A stretch of 64,000 nt of DNA from contig JAGKWX010000002.1 of NCBI GenBank assembly GCA_021151585.1, forward strand, positions 1-64,000, in the 5' to 3' direction. A program made the translations under genes and the position numbers. Shown in pieces: positions 39,146 to 49,597 of this stretch. Source of the stretch: Alphaproteobacteria bacterium. GTDB lineage: Bacteria > Pseudomonadota > Gammaproteobacteria > JAGOUN01. Within the stretch, counting starts at the first letter, position 1. The number at the start of each line of letters is the position of its first letter. The notes beneath the pieces were generated by a model, which did not search any database, was not told the DNA's origin, and saw nothing but the letters and a program-made list of their open reading frames with translations.

Positions 39146-40300
39146 ATGAATGCTTCGCTAGCAACAACTGATTATCTTTTTCCAAATGAACCCTTACGTT
39201 TATCAGATAGCATTTTCGAGGAAATTCTTATTCACTGTAGCAAACTCAATGCTTCAGATATTACTTTGCAAACTAATCAACCCATTTGCGCTGAAATTTA
39301 TGGACAAATTGTCAAAATCACCAGACGGCCACTGGCAAACAATGAAGTCGGTGAAATGCTAAATCTTATGTACGGACCAAATGGTACCGCACAATTAAGC
39401 TCTGGCATTGACGTTGATACGCATTACGAAGTCCGTCCAAGCCGTTCTGAACGATTTCGTTTTCGTATTAATGCCACCGCCTGCTTAGTCGAAGGGCATA
39501 ACGGCATTCAACTAACCGCCAGAACTATTCCAACCGACCCGCCTTTGCTAGAAACCATGAATTTACCGCAAGCCATCATTGACGCCATAGACCCATCACA
39601 AGGTGTCGTCTATGTCACAGGAGCTACCGGCTCAGGGAAAAGCACCCTATTAGCGTCGATTATTCGCCATATCGCCGAGAAACCAGATTGCAATCGTAAA
39701 ATCTTAACCTATGAAGCGCCCATTGAATTCGTTTATGACCATATTAATACTAGCAGCGCTATCATCTCGCAATCAGAAATTCCGAGACATTTACCTAGTT
39801 TCGCCGCCGGTGTTAAAAATGCTTTACGACGCAAGCCCAAACTCATACTCGTAGGCGAGGCACGTGATCCAGAAACGATTAGTGCCGTCATGGAAGCAGC
39901 AATGACAGGACATCCCGTTTACACAACTCTACATAGCAATGGAGTGTCAGAAACTATTCGGCGCTTAGTTAACACTTTTCCTGTCGCCGAACGCCATGGT
40001 AGAACGATTGATTTATTTGAAACGATTCGCTTAGTGATTTGGCAAAAATTGGTACCAACTGTCGATGATAAACAGGTTGCTTTACGCGAATTTTTGGTAT
40101 TCGATGAACATATACGGGACCAATTGCTGGCGGCGCCAATTGAACACGTGACCTCTGTCACACGCTCATTAGTCAAGCAATACGGACAAACAATGCTGAA
40201 AGATGCCCAAAGCTTTTACGATCAAGGCATCATTTCTGAGCGCACTTACCAACTCATCGTCAATATCGATAAAAGCATGGATCAGGACAACCTTATTTAG
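39146..40300 (+). CDS. dotB: Dot/Icm secretion ATPase DotB (VirB11/PilT type)
   Basis: A 384-residue hexameric ATPase that docks on the inner-membrane complex and powers secretion. Seen: an N-terminal domain, the Walker A GATGSGKST (residues 159-167), the Asp box TYEAPIEFVYD, the Walker B LILVGEARDPETI and the His box TGHPVYTTLHSNG. All catalytic residues are present. The stop is directly adjacent to that of the convergent icmV. Confidence 0.97.
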   Translation: MNASLATTDYLFPNEPLRLSDSIFEEILIHCSKLNASDITLQTNQPICAEIYGQIVKITRRPLANNEVGEMLNLMYGPNGTAQLSSGIDVDTHYEVRPSRSERFRFRINATACLVEGHNGIQLTARTIPTDPPLLETMNLPQAIIDAIDPSQGVVYVTGATGSGKSTLLASIIRHIAEKPDCNRKILTYEAPIEFVYDHINTSSAIISQSEIPRHLPSFAAGVKNALRRKPKLILVGEARDPETISAVMEAAMTGHPVYTTLHSNGVSETIRRLVNTFPVAERHGRTIDLFETIRLVIWQKLVPTVDDKQVALREFLVFDEHIRDQLLAAPIEHVTSVTRSLVKQYGQTMLKDAQSFYDQGIISERTYQLIVNIDKSMDQDNLI

Positions 40301-40765
40301 TTAAAATTTTTCTCCTTTCAACCAATCCTGAAACGTACAACCCAACCTTCTGTTTTTAATTTGAAAATTCCAAAAACTACATTGAAAAGCTCGTACGAAG
40401 CTTAGAAAAATCAATGCTAAGACTATCAAGCTGCCAGCCAACGCACCATAAAAAACAAGGTAAACAAGGTAACAAAATAACAAGCCGATAAAAACCGACA
40501 TGGCAACCAAGGTTCGACTATTTATTTTCAAGCGCATCTGCAAATCTTGCTCAGTTAATTTCAAACGCTCTATCGCCGATTCAAAGGTTTCTGTACGCTG
40601 AGCTGTGCGAATACGAAACGTATCCATCAACCGGGCTCGCAATGTTTTATTTGTTTGCACATATTGTTGCGCATTTACCCAACGGGGGACATCAAAAAAA
40701 GTACTCATCAAGCCACGGAAAAAACCTTTTTTTTGCTTGACTTGCTGTTGCGTTTCTTCAGCCAT
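40301..40765 (-). CDS. icmV: Dot/Icm inner-membrane protein IcmV
   Basis: A 154-residue protein with a basic N-terminus (KQKKGFFRGLMSTFF), the segment TFESAIERLKLTEQDLQMRL and two hydrophobic helices, as in IcmV. In Legionella icmV lies beside dotA and divergent from icmWX. Here the divergence from icmW is kept, but dotA is replaced by dotB coming the other way. The ATG at 40765 follows GGAAC. Confidence 0.88.
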   Translation of the reverse strand: MAEETQQQVKQKKGFFRGLMSTFFDVPRWVNAQQYVQTNKTLRARLMDTFRIRTAQRTETFESAIERLKLTEQDLQMRLKINSRTLVAMSVFIGLLFCYLVYLVFYGALAGSLIVLALIFLSFVRAFQCSFWNFQIKNRRLGCTFQDWLKGEKF

Positions 40766-40798
40766 GATAAGTTCCATAATGAAAGCAGATAAGAACAG

Positions 40799-40826
40799 TT
40801 TACATTGCTCAGGATATGGTTACAAT
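40799..40826 (+). promoter_or_regulatory. Probable promoter of icmW-icmX
   Basis: TTTACA (40799-40804), 16-base spacer, TACAAT (40821-40826), 32 bases before the icmW ATG. It lies in the 93-base gap divergent from icmV. Confidence 0.5.
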
Positions 40827-40858
40827 AATAAGACGCTAGCCGATGACATGTAATTATT

Positions 40859-41299
40859 ATGCCTAAACTTGACTTGCAATCAGCGCACGAATACTGGAAT
40901 CAATTTAATGACCCTATGATTTATCGTGTTGTTGCTTTTATGGAAAGCGTCGAAGACTGGACCAAAGATGGCGACCCTCAACTTGAAGCAGCAATCGATA
41001 AGCTCGGTGACGCTCTTGAAACCTTAACTAGATTTAACGTCAGCGAAGAAGAAAATTTTATCAAACTCGCCTCTTTTCTTAAAATGCCTCGTTTATTGCG
41101 TATGTTGCAAACTATAGATACTATCGAACCCGGCTCAGCTTCTAAAATCTTAATGTACGCAGAAGAGAAAAGCGCCAGCAATCCTTTGGTTTACTTATTC
41201 CTTAGAAGAAATATTATTTTTGAGCGATTAAGACTGCTGACACGCGTATTTTCACCGGCACGTTTCTCATTAATCTTACGCGCTCTGGAGAATGAATAA
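40859..41299 (+). CDS. icmW: Dot/Icm chaperone subunit IcmW
   Basis: A 146-residue adaptor that pairs with IcmS to recognise effectors. Seen: AHEYWNQFNDPMIYRVVAFME at the start, DPQLEAAIDKLGDALE and LRRNIIFERLRLLTRVFSP near the end, matching IcmW throughout. The stop and the next start share a base (TAATG), so the following small protein is co-translated. Confidence 0.95.
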   Translation: MPKLDLQSAHEYWNQFNDPMIYRVVAFMESVEDWTKDGDPQLEAAIDKLGDALETLTRFNVSEEENFIKLASFLKMPRLLRMLQTIDTIEPGSASKILMYAEEKSASNPLVYLFLRRNIIFERLRLLTRVFSPARFSLILRALENE

Positions 41300-41715
41300 T
41301 GCTAACACACCGCCTTGCCTGGCTATTGTTTATGTGCTCTATTGCCTCAATGAATGTTTTCGCAGACAAAACACCAATTAAACTAAATAGCTCAACCAAA
41401 TTTAATGAACAAACCTCTTCGACAAACCTGAATGCTGCAGCACCGATTAGTCATGATGGCGTCAACCAAGGCCCTGCTCAAACATCGAGCAACAATGGCA
41501 CGGCGATTACGCAACAGACGCAAAACACCCCAGCTAACACAACTTATTATCCCAACTCGGTCACGCAAAATACTGCAGCAACAACAAATACAGTAACGCC
41601 AAGCCCAACAGTGACACAAACTCAACTTAACACAACCAGTGTCAGCAATGGCATACTACTCAACGGGTCAAGCGAAAATAACCAACAACCCACTAGTTGG
41701 ACAATTGCTTATTAA
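41299..41715 (+). CDS. Small secreted Thr/Asn/Gln-rich protein between icmW and icmX
   Basis: A 138-residue protein with a signal peptide (LAWLLFMCSIASMNVFA, cleavage before DKTP) and a mature part that is low-complexity, rich in Thr, Asn, Gln and Ser, with almost no charged residues. It overlaps the icmW stop by one base and has GGAG at 41287-41290, so it is a real, co-translated gene. It is not recognised. It may be a periplasmic or outer-membrane accessory of the secretion machine, or a split-off low-complexity N-terminal part of an ancestral IcmX. Confidence 0.75.
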   Translation: MLTHRLAWLLFMCSIASMNVFADKTPIKLNSSTKFNEQTSSTNLNAAAPISHDGVNQGPAQTSSNNGTAITQQTQNTPANTTYYPNSVTQNTAATTNTVTPSPTVTQTQLNTTSVSNGILLNGSSENNQQPTSWTIAY

Positions 41716-41742
41716 CTTGACTCTACAAACATGGAAAATATT

Positions 41743-42762
41743 ATGCCAAAACCAAATTATTTCGCTCACACTCTCGTTATTACTATGCTGGCTTTGCCAT
41801 TCCATGGTTTTGCACAAACTGCCACAGGATCTTCAAGCTGTGATACTTGCTCACAATTAAATACATTAAATATCAACGCACAAACCACTAGTGATAACAC
41901 CTCAAGCATCAGCAAAATACTACAAGAATTATTAACAGTAACCACCAATGCACTGTTTGGTACATTCGTTGATTTTGGCAATACCATGACTGCATTTACA
42001 GCCATTCCCGCAGTCCAAAACAATGGTTATGCCGATCAACAACAGTTATTACATAGCGTAGAAGCAGTATACCAAGGCAGCAGTGATGAAGACGCCACCC
42101 TGGCTAATAATTATAAAACCATTTTTAATGATTACTTATTGCCTAACGGGGGGACTTTTGACGGCAATAACGCATCCATATCAACCCTCTATATCAATCC
42201 AAGTTCTGCTAATTATTATAGTGATGATCAACGATTAGCGGCTCAGCGTTATATTATGCTTGCCTCAGGCGCCGCCATGAGCACAGCACGCAAACCGAGC
42301 GAAAAATGGCTAAAAATAAGTGACTCAACGGCTGAAGCCGATAAAAAAGCGTTAGAAAAAAATGTCAGCTCTTATTACACTCTTAACTCCATGCAATCTG
42401 CTGTCGCTGACAACTTAACCTATATCTATGGCCTAAATACGGGGCAACCTATCGAAGGCACATTAGACAATTACAGTAACTCCATGATTAGCGAATCCGG
42501 CGTAATTAATTATATTCTGTCACAAAAAGCTGAAAGCGAAGATTGGTATAAACAACTTAAAAACATGGGAACAGCAGATTTATTAAGAGAACAAACCATT
42601 CTTCTCGGCGGAGGATTTCTGATGCTAACTCGTATAGAAGAAGATTTGCGCAGAATTTTAGTCACTAATTCTGTTGCCACATCTTTAGCAATTATTGAAG
42701 CACAGTCCTTATATGCCTCAACAACTCAGCCCATGAGTGCGCCAAAAATTAATATTACATAA
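41743..42762 (+). CDS. icmX: Dot/Icm periplasmic protein IcmX
   Basis: A 339-residue secreted protein: signal peptide ([18 protein letters not shown]), a short Cys-x2-Cys ([12 protein letters not shown]), then a helical domain with [13 protein letters not shown] and [30 protein letters not shown] near the end, which are IcmX features. ATG at 41743 is preceded by GGAAAA; ATG at 41731 lacks an RBS. It is shorter than Legionella IcmX, whose extra low-complexity part may correspond to the gene just upstream. Confidence 0.85.
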   Translation: MPKPNYFAHTLVITMLALPFHGFAQTATGSSSCDTCSQLNTLNINAQTTSDNTSSISKILQELLTVTTNALFGTFVDFGNTMTAFTAIPAVQNNGYADQQQLLHSVEAVYQGSSDEDATLANNYKTIFNDYLLPNGGTFDGNNASISTLYINPSSANYYSDDQRLAAQRYIMLASGAAMSTARKPSEKWLKISDSTAEADKKALEKNVSSYYTLNSMQSAVADNLTYIYGLNTGQPIEGTLDNYSNSMISESGVINYILSQKAESEDWYKQLKNMGTADLLREQTILLGGGFLMLTRIEEDLRRILVTNSVATSLAIIEAQSLYASTTQPMSAPKINIT

Positions 42763-42779
42763 CCAAGGATTTTTATTTT

Positions 42780-43508
42780 ATGCGATCAAGTAACCGCTCA
42801 TATTCACAATTACGTCCAGTCACGATTACTCGTCACTTTACTAAACACGCAGAAGGTTCTGTGCTAGTGGAATATGGAGATACCAAAGTCATTTGCACAG
42901 TAAGTTTTCAAGAAGGAGTCCCCTCTTTTTTAAAAGGTTCAAAAACCGGCTGGATTACCGCAGAATACGGCATGCTGCCACGCTCAACACATGAGCGTAT
43001 GAAACGCGAGGCGGCACATGGAAAACAATCCGGCCGCACACAAGAAATTCAACGCTTAATCGGACGCTCACTGCGCACATGTGTTGATATGAAATTGCTG
43101 GGGGAAAATACTTTGCACATTGATTGCGATGTCATTCAAGCCGATGGCGGCACTCGGACCGCCTCAATTACCGGTGCTTGCGTTGCCTTACATGATGCTA
43201 TTAAATATATGCTGAAAAAAAATATCCTCAAACAAAATCCATTACGATTTTTAATTGCATCAATTTCTGTTGGCATCCATCAAGGACAAGCCGTATTAGA
43301 TTTGGATTACGCCGAAGATTCACAAGCTGAAACCGATATGAATATCGTCATCGCTGAGAATGGTGACTTCATTGAAATTCAAGGTACTGCAGAAAAAACA
43401 CCTTTTTCACATACGGATTTAGTCGCCATGCTTGAATTAGCGAAAGCTGGCACAACAGAATTATTTGAGATTCAACGAAAAGCAATTCATGACAACCAAA
43501 CTCAATAA
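42780..43508 (+). CDS. rph: Ribonuclease PH
   Basis: A 242-residue phosphate-dependent 3'-exoribonuclease that trims tRNA precursors. Seen: the start [21 protein letters not shown], the phosphate-site [16 protein letters not shown] and [18 protein letters not shown]. All expected active-site residues are present. AAGGA lies about 11 bases before the ATG. It follows icmX by 17 bases and marks the end of the secretion cluster. Confidence 0.97.
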   Translation: MRSSNRSYSQLRPVTITRHFTKHAEGSVLVEYGDTKVICTVSFQEGVPSFLKGSKTGWITAEYGMLPRSTHERMKREAAHGKQSGRTQEIQRLIGRSLRTCVDMKLLGENTLHIDCDVIQADGGTRTASITGACVALHDAIKYMLKKNILKQNPLRFLIASISVGIHQGQAVLDLDYAEDSQAETDMNIVIAENGDFIEIQGTAEKTPFSHTDLVAMLELAKAGTTELFEIQRKAIHDNQTQ

Positions 43509-43592
43509 AATTTATTTTTTTCAGCCAGGATCAATGGCATAGAAAAATACATGTGAATGAGAATAAACAAATAAACAGCAAAGATATTTTTT

Positions 43593-46232
43593 ATGAAAGA
43601 TAAACTTCAACAACATACCCCTATGATGCAACAATACTTGCGTATCAAAGCGGAACATCCAAAAAGCTTGCTATTTTATCGCATGGGGGATTTCTATGAA
43701 TTATTTTTTGATGATGCCATCAAAGCTGCAAAACTCATTGATATTACACTAACAAAACGCGGTCAATCTGCTGGACAACCGATACCCATGGCGGGCGTAC
43801 CATATCATGCCGCAGAATCCTATTTAGCTAAACTAGTTAGGTTGGGAGAATCAGTGGTCATTTGTGAACAAGTTGGCGATCCTGCAACATCCAAAGGCCC
43901 AGTTGAACGCGCTGTTTCTCGAATTATTACACCTGGCACCGTAACTGATGATGCATTTTTACATGCGCAACAAGATAACCTAATCGCTGCAATATATTTT
44001 CAAGCAAAGAAAAAAAACAATCAATCGCTTGATCCTCGGCCAATAGAAACATCTGCACTCAACGAAACGGGCGTTTTTGGCCTAACATATCTTGATATAA
44101 GCACAGGGCGCTTTTGCGTTTTACAAATCGAAAATTCAGAAGCCCTACAAACTGAATTAGAACGCTTGCATCCTGCGGAAATTTTAGTTACAGAAACGTT
44201 TGATAGAAAGCTCTTGCCTAGTTATGCTCATGTGCAACAACGTCCGCAATGGGACTTTGATGTAGATAGCGCAACGCGTTTACTGCAACAACATTTTGCA
44301 ACTCATGACCTATCTGGTTTTGGCTGCCAAGATATGCCAGCAGCACTTGCTGCAGCAGGATGCTTGTTGCAGTACGCAAAAGAAACGCAACAATCAGCGC
44401 TACCCCATGTTCATAGCATTCGGGTTGAACGCTACGATGACTGCGTGATTCTTGATGCGATTACGCGTAGAAATTTAGAATTAACTCAAACCATTTACGG
44501 CGAAGAGGAAAATTCTCTTGCGCATGTCATGGATTATACAGCAACAGCCATGGGTAGCCGCTTATTACGCAGGTGGCTACATCGCCCAATTCGACAACAA
44601 GATGTATTAATAGAGAGGCAAAAGGCAATTATCGAACTGCTTGGCGACACAGACAGCCTTGAAGAAGAATTCAAACATATCGCAGATATCGAGCGTATTT
44701 TATCACGCATAGCATTAAAATCTGCACGCCCACGCGATTTGTCACAATTACGTGATAGTTTAGCTGTCCTGCCTGCGATTCAAAAAATTCTTGCACCCTT
44801 TACATCCACCCTAATACAAAATTTATCCCGAAAAATCAGCGAATATTCAGCGCTTGTTCAATTATTATCAAAGGCTATTATCGAAACACCACCGATTGTA
44901 TTACGTGACGGCGGCGTAATTGCTGATGGCTACGACAAGGAACTCGATGAATTGCGTGGTCTCAGCGAAAACGCAGGACAATTTTTAATAGATTTAGAAC
45001 AGCGCGAAAAAGAGCGCACAAAAATATCTACATTAAAAGTAGGCTACAATCGCATTCATGGTTATTATATTGAAATATCCAAAGGCCAAGCGGAACATGC
45101 GCCATTAGATTATCAGCGCCGACAAACTCTCGTCAACGCAGAACGATTTATTACCCCAGAGTTAAAAGCATTTGAAGATAAAGCTTTAAGCAGTCGCGAT
45201 CGCGCACTGGCGCGAGAAAAATTATTATACGAAGCATTATTAGAAGAATTATTACACCATTTAGGGCCGCTACAGCAAACTGCTCAAGCAATTGCCGAAC
45301 TCGATGTATTAAATAATTTAAGCGAGCGCGCGAAAACATTAAAACTTGTCGCCCCTACTTTCTCTAGCGAATCCATTATTGATATTCACGCGGGACGACA
45401 TCTAGTCGTTGAACAAGTATCAAAAGAACCATTTATTCCTAATGACACTCACTTGCTAGATACATCTCGCATGTTAATTATCACCGGGCCTAACATGGGC
45501 GGGAAATCTACATATATGCGACAAGTTGCGTTAATTGTCCTACTTGCACATATTGGCAGCTTTGTTCCTGCCACTGCTGCAACTATTGGGAAAATAGATA
45601 GAATTTTCACCCGGATAGGTGCCGCGGATGATTTGGCTAGCGGCCGTTCAACGTTTATGGTTGAGATGACAGAAACAGCAAATATTTTAAATAATGCCAC
45701 GGAAAAAAGTTTAATTTTAATGGATGAAATTGGGCGTGGCACCAGCACTTTCGATGGCTTGTCACTCGCTTGGTCATGCGCAAAGTTTTTAGCGAATGAA
45801 ATAAAAGCATTAACCCTATTTGCAACCCATTACTTTGAAATTACATCTCTAGAACACGAATGTACTACGGTAAAAAATGTTCATGTATCCGCCCAAGAAT
45901 ACCATGAAAAAATTATTTTTATGCACACAGTGACGCCAGGGCCAGCCAGCCAAAGTTATGGACTACATGTTGCACAATTAGCTGGTGTGCCACGACATGT
46001 CATTATGCAGGCACGTGAAAAATTAAAACAACTAGAACAGCCATCGATTGAGTCCACGCGCACTAACAACGACCACGCTATGTCATCTACAAAAGAAATC
46101 GTGCAAAACGACATTTTTTCGCTGGCACAACAAACTCATCCAGTTATCGAAGCCTTGAAAAAAATTTCACCAGAAGATACAACACCAAAATCAGCACTGG
46201 AATATTTGTATCAATTGAAAGACATGCTATGA
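43593..46232 (+). CDS. mutS: DNA mismatch repair protein MutS
   Basis: An 879-residue mismatch-recognition ATPase. Seen: the mismatch-binding [15 protein letters not shown] near residue 35 with the Phe-x-Glu pair, the core and clamp domains, the Walker [14 protein letters not shown] near residue 632 and [21 protein letters not shown]. The end ([12 protein letters not shown]) has the usual tetramer helix. Length is slightly above that of the enteric protein. Confidence 0.98.
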   Translation: MKDKLQQHTPMMQQYLRIKAEHPKSLLFYRMGDFYELFFDDAIKAAKLIDITLTKRGQSAGQPIPMAGVPYHAAESYLAKLVRLGESVVICEQVGDPATSKGPVERAVSRIITPGTVTDDAFLHAQQDNLIAAIYFQAKKKNNQSLDPRPIETSALNETGVFGLTYLDISTGRFCVLQIENSEALQTELERLHPAEILVTETFDRKLLPSYAHVQQRPQWDFDVDSATRLLQQHFATHDLSGFGCQDMPAALAAAGCLLQYAKETQQSALPHVHSIRVERYDDCVILDAITRRNLELTQTIYGEEENSLAHVMDYTATAMGSRLLRRWLHRPIRQQDVLIERQKAIIELLGDTDSLEEEFKHIADIERILSRIALKSARPRDLSQLRDSLAVLPAIQKILAPFTSTLIQNLSRKISEYSALVQLLSKAIIETPPIVLRDGGVIADGYDKELDELRGLSENAGQFLIDLEQREKERTKISTLKVGYNRIHGYYIEISKGQAEHAPLDYQRRQTLVNAERFITPELKAFEDKALSSRDRALAREKLLYEALLEELLHHLGPLQQTAQAIAELDVLNNLSERAKTLKLVAPTFSSESIIDIHAGRHLVVEQVSKEPFIPNDTHLLDTSRMLIITGPNMGGKSTYMRQVALIVLLAHIGSFVPATAATIGKIDRIFTRIGAADDLASGRSTFMVEMTETANILNNATEKSLILMDEIGRGTSTFDGLSLAWSCAKFLANEIKALTLFATHYFEITSLEHECTTVKNVHVSAQEYHEKIIFMHTVTPGPASQSYGLHVAQLAGVPRHVIMQAREKLKQLEQPSIESTRTNNDHAMSSTKEIVQNDIFSLAQQTHPVIEALKKISPEDTTPKSALEYLYQLKDML

Positions 46233-46367
46233 CATAGTAATTTTTTAGGATTATTAACATACACTGAGTAACTGCCAAGAAAGTAGACATGAAATAATTT
46301 TTTTTCTGCTTTTAAATACATACTCAATGCCATAAAATTATTAGTATATAATAAACAGTACATATTT

Positions 46368-47267
46368 ATGCACATTAATTCATGGCTAAACACCATCGCC
46401 CCCGCTGGATCGGATGATTATTATGGCTTACGCAATATTGATTCTGAGAAACAAAACGCCATTAAACTCATTCTCGCCCTATTTGACACAATTTTTAACA
46501 TTCCACTCACCTTAAGTGATGATAATTTAGTCAATATTAAATTACGCTGGTGGAAAGAAGAAATGATTAAAACAGAAAGAAAAGAAGCATCACATCCATT
46601 ATGTATTGCATTATCTCCCATCATGGCTAAATATCATTTAAGTTATAATGCTTTATTGCAATTTATTAGCGCAATAGAAGGCATCGTACACCATTGTCAA
46701 TTTCCAACAGAACAATCATTACGTGATTTTTACACCTACACTTATGGTATTCGCGAACGCATGATTGCAAAAATTTTATGTCCTAATGCATCACAATACT
46801 CAGATGCTATTCATCATTTGGCTTATAGTTTAGCGTTGATCGATAATCTCAAGCACATTTATCGCCGCGCAAAAAAAATGTATCTTTTCTTTAGCGATGA
46901 AGAGACGCGCGAGCTTGGTATAGATAAAAATATTGTCTTAACGATGCGCATATCTGATAGCTTAAAAAAATTATTTGAAAAGCAGATTGAACAAGCAAGC
47001 AAACATTGGAAATCGGCTATTAACATCGTGAGGTCTAACAAAATATCCTGCCAGCCACGGCGAACATCCCACCCACAGGACATAAACAACACAAAAGTGA
47101 AGGCCAGCTTTGGCTGGCATGACGCATTGCGGCCATTGTTCTTGCGGACTCAACTCGGCTTGAAGTGGTGTGATCTTATACGTGATGAAAATTTTCCGCT
47201 GTTTACTCATCAAGTCGACATAGCGCCGTTACGAAAATGGTGGCATACACTTCGGATTAGCGTTTAA
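46368..47267 (+). CDS. Squalene/phytoene synthase-fold protein (divergent)
   Basis: A 299-residue protein of the squalene/phytoene synthase superfamily, judged from LRWWKEEMIK, the helical pattern, YTYGIRERMIAKIL and IDNLKHIYRRAKKMYLFFSDEE. The canonical first aspartate-rich motif is not evident and the second is replaced by DNLKHIYRR, so prenyl-transfer activity is doubtful. It may resemble the NDUFAF6-type group. A segment around residues 223-250 (47034-47118) looks like a small in-frame insertion ending in a palindrome. No related genes are nearby. Confidence 0.65.
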   Translation: MHINSWLNTIAPAGSDDYYGLRNIDSEKQNAIKLILALFDTIFNIPLTLSDDNLVNIKLRWWKEEMIKTERKEASHPLCIALSPIMAKYHLSYNALLQFISAIEGIVHHCQFPTEQSLRDFYTYTYGIRERMIAKILCPNASQYSDAIHHLAYSLALIDNLKHIYRRAKKMYLFFSDEETRELGIDKNIVLTMRISDSLKKLFEKQIEQASKHWKSAINIVRSNKISCQPRRTSHPQDINNTKVKASFGWHDALRPLFLRTQLGLKWCDLIRDENFPLFTHQVDIAPLRKWWHTLRISV

Positions 47268-47417
47268 GCAATAATACACGACTGGATATATGGCAGATGG
47301 GATGAGAGCTATTGATATATCTTTGAACAAAGATATCGCTCGCTATTTTTTAACCATTGATACACATGCGAGTGCATCCGCTTTCAAATGCATAACATTT
47401 GGTATAGCATAGTCAAT

Positions 47418-49520
47418 ATGATACATCTTTATGCTGAAATTGCCGTTTCCTGCCCCTTACGTCAAACGTTTGACTATATTATTCCAAAAAATACACAATT
47501 AAAGCCTGGCATGAGAGTCAAAATTCCTTTTGGAAGACGAACTGTCACTGGCCTAGTCATAAAAACCAAATCCACATCGTCATATGGCTCAGAATTAAAG
47601 GCAATTATAGAACCGCTCGATCAAGAAGCCATTATATCTGCTGAATTGCTACAATTAGGAATCTGGGCTAGCCAATATTATCAGCACCCTATTGGTGAAG
47701 TCTTAGTTGGAATGCTGCCCAGCAAATTACGACAGGGCAAAACGTTAAAGATTTACCCAAGCAGTATATCATCCGAATTTAGGCTATCTCCTAGCAATAT
47801 TATACTACACCAAGAACAACAAGCCGCCGTTCATCATATTGCTACACAGCTAGAGCAATTTAATGCATTTCTATTATACGGCATTACTGGTAGCGGCAAA
47901 ACCGAAGTCTATTTTCGCGTCATTGAGGAGGTGCTAAAAAATAACCAGCAAATTTTATTTTTAATTCCAGAAATTTCATTGTCACCGCAAACAGTTCAGC
48001 GTTTTTTAAAACGCTTTAATAATAATTACCAAACAAACCTTAGTGATACTACCGAAAAATGCTTAGAACATGGCGCGCAAGACCATGAACCTGTATTGTC
48101 GAAACGCAACATAGACAGCGGCTCTTGTGTGAGCGTGATACATTCCGGTTTAACAGACAAACAGCGCCTCACCGCCTGGATGCAAGCACAAAACGGCGAG
48201 GCAAAAATTATTATCGGCACTCGTTCTGCAATTTTTACGCCATTTAAAAATTTAGGCATAATTATTATCGATGAAGAACATGACGCGTCTTTTAAGCAAC
48301 AAAGTGGATTTCGCTATTCAGCGCGCGATGTCGCTATTAAACGTGCTCATAACTTAAATATTCCAATAATTCTAGGCTCTGCAACACCATCTGCCGAAAG
48401 CTATCACAATGCATTGAAGAAAAAATATCAATTAATAGAGTTAAAAATACGCGCCGGGGGTGCTAGTATTCCTAGCTTCAAACTCATAGCCACCACTACA
48501 AAAAATAGTGAAAACGGTTTAACTTCAGAAACAATTGACACGATACAACAGCATTTATCCCGGCAAGAACAAGTACTAATTTTTATTAATCGGCGTGGTT
48601 ATTCGCCTGCATGGTTTTGCCAAAGCTGCCACTGGCAAGCGAACTGTACACGTTGCGATAGTCATTTAGTATTTCATAAAAAAGACAAAAAACTGATCTG
48701 TCATCATTGTGGTCACCAAGAAAAAATTACACTAACTTGTCCGCAGTGTCACAGCCGCTCCTTACTAGCTCTGGGCGAAGGTACACAACGCATTGCAGAA
48801 ACATTAGAACATTTATTTACTCACACCCCCGTTTTTCGAATTGATCGGGATAATATTAAAAATAAAAATCAATTAACTGAACAACTTGACCATATTCATG
48901 CAAGCGAGGCTTGCATTCTTGTCGGCACACAAATGCTATCTAAAGGACATCACTTTCCTAATGTAACCCTCGTTGTTATCTTAGGCGTTGATTATGGCTT
49001 GATGAGTCACGATTTTCATGCGCTTGAAAATACGGCTCAGCTTATCTTGCAAGTTGCAGGACGCGCCGGACGTGCCAACAAACCAGGTACGGTTTTATTA
49101 CAAACTTTTCAACCAGAGCATCCACAACTGCAAGCGATCACCCAGCATCCTTATGACACTTTTCTTAAAGGAATACTGACTGAACGACAAGAATTTCATT
49201 TGCCGCCCTTTTCTTATTTGGCATTATTTCGCGTCGAAGCTAAACAACAAGACCAAGCATTACTAGCGATTAGCGCGATTCAAGCCGCTTGTAAAGCAAA
49301 CAACTCAATCTTCGACCAAGAATCATTCACCATCCATGATCCTGTGCCATCACCTATGCAACGTAAAGCTGGGTTTTATCAGTTTCAACTATTGTTACAA
49401 GCCAATAATCGTGCTTATTTATACACTTTTTTACGATATACCTTGGCCGATCTGGATAAAATTCAAGCAGTTAAAAAAGCGAGATGGAGCATTGAAATTG
49501 ATCCCATAGATTTACTCTAA
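47418..49520 (+). CDS. priA: Primosomal helicase PriA
   Basis: A 700-residue 3'-5' helicase that restarts stalled replication forks. Seen: the N-terminal 3'BD domain (AEIAVSCPLRQTFDYIIP), Walker A GITGSGKTEVYFR, DEEH box IIIDEEHDASFKQQ, the zinc-binding cysteines in CQSCHWQANCTRCD and CHHCGHQ/CPQCH, and the helicase motif QVAGRAGRA. The ATG at 47418 fits the family start better than 47388. About 40 extra residues lie at roughly 199-240, before VIHSGLTDKQRL. Confidence 0.95.
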   Translation: MIHLYAEIAVSCPLRQTFDYIIPKNTQLKPGMRVKIPFGRRTVTGLVIKTKSTSSYGSELKAIIEPLDQEAIISAELLQLGIWASQYYQHPIGEVLVGMLPSKLRQGKTLKIYPSSISSEFRLSPSNIILHQEQQAAVHHIATQLEQFNAFLLYGITGSGKTEVYFRVIEEVLKNNQQILFLIPEISLSPQTVQRFLKRFNNNYQTNLSDTTEKCLEHGAQDHEPVLSKRNIDSGSCVSVIHSGLTDKQRLTAWMQAQNGEAKIIIGTRSAIFTPFKNLGIIIIDEEHDASFKQQSGFRYSARDVAIKRAHNLNIPIILGSATPSAESYHNALKKKYQLIELKIRAGGASIPSFKLIATTTKNSENGLTSETIDTIQQHLSRQEQVLIFINRRGYSPAWFCQSCHWQANCTRCDSHLVFHKKDKKLICHHCGHQEKITLTCPQCHSRSLLALGEGTQRIAETLEHLFTHTPVFRIDRDNIKNKNQLTEQLDHIHASEACILVGTQMLSKGHHFPNVTLVVILGVDYGLMSHDFHALENTAQLILQVAGRAGRANKPGTVLLQTFQPEHPQLQAITQHPYDTFLKGILTERQEFHLPPFSYLALFRVEAKQQDQALLAISAIQAACKANNSIFDQESFTIHDPVPSPMQRKAGFYQFQLLLQANNRAYLYTFLRYTLADLDKIQAVKKARWSIEIDPIDLL

Positions 49521-49543
49521 AATTTTTATATTAAAGATGGAAT

Positions 49544-49565
49544 TTATTTAATCATTAACTATACT
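49544..49565 (+). promoter_or_regulatory. Promoter element shared with the 50.1-kb gene
   Basis: TTATTTAATCAT (49544-49555), four bases, then TATACT (49560-49565), 32 bases before the ATG. The same 12 bases and the same spacings occur at 50099-50120. Confidence 0.5.
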
Positions 49566-49597
49566 TCGGTACAAAAAAATAAAAATAGAGAAACAAC

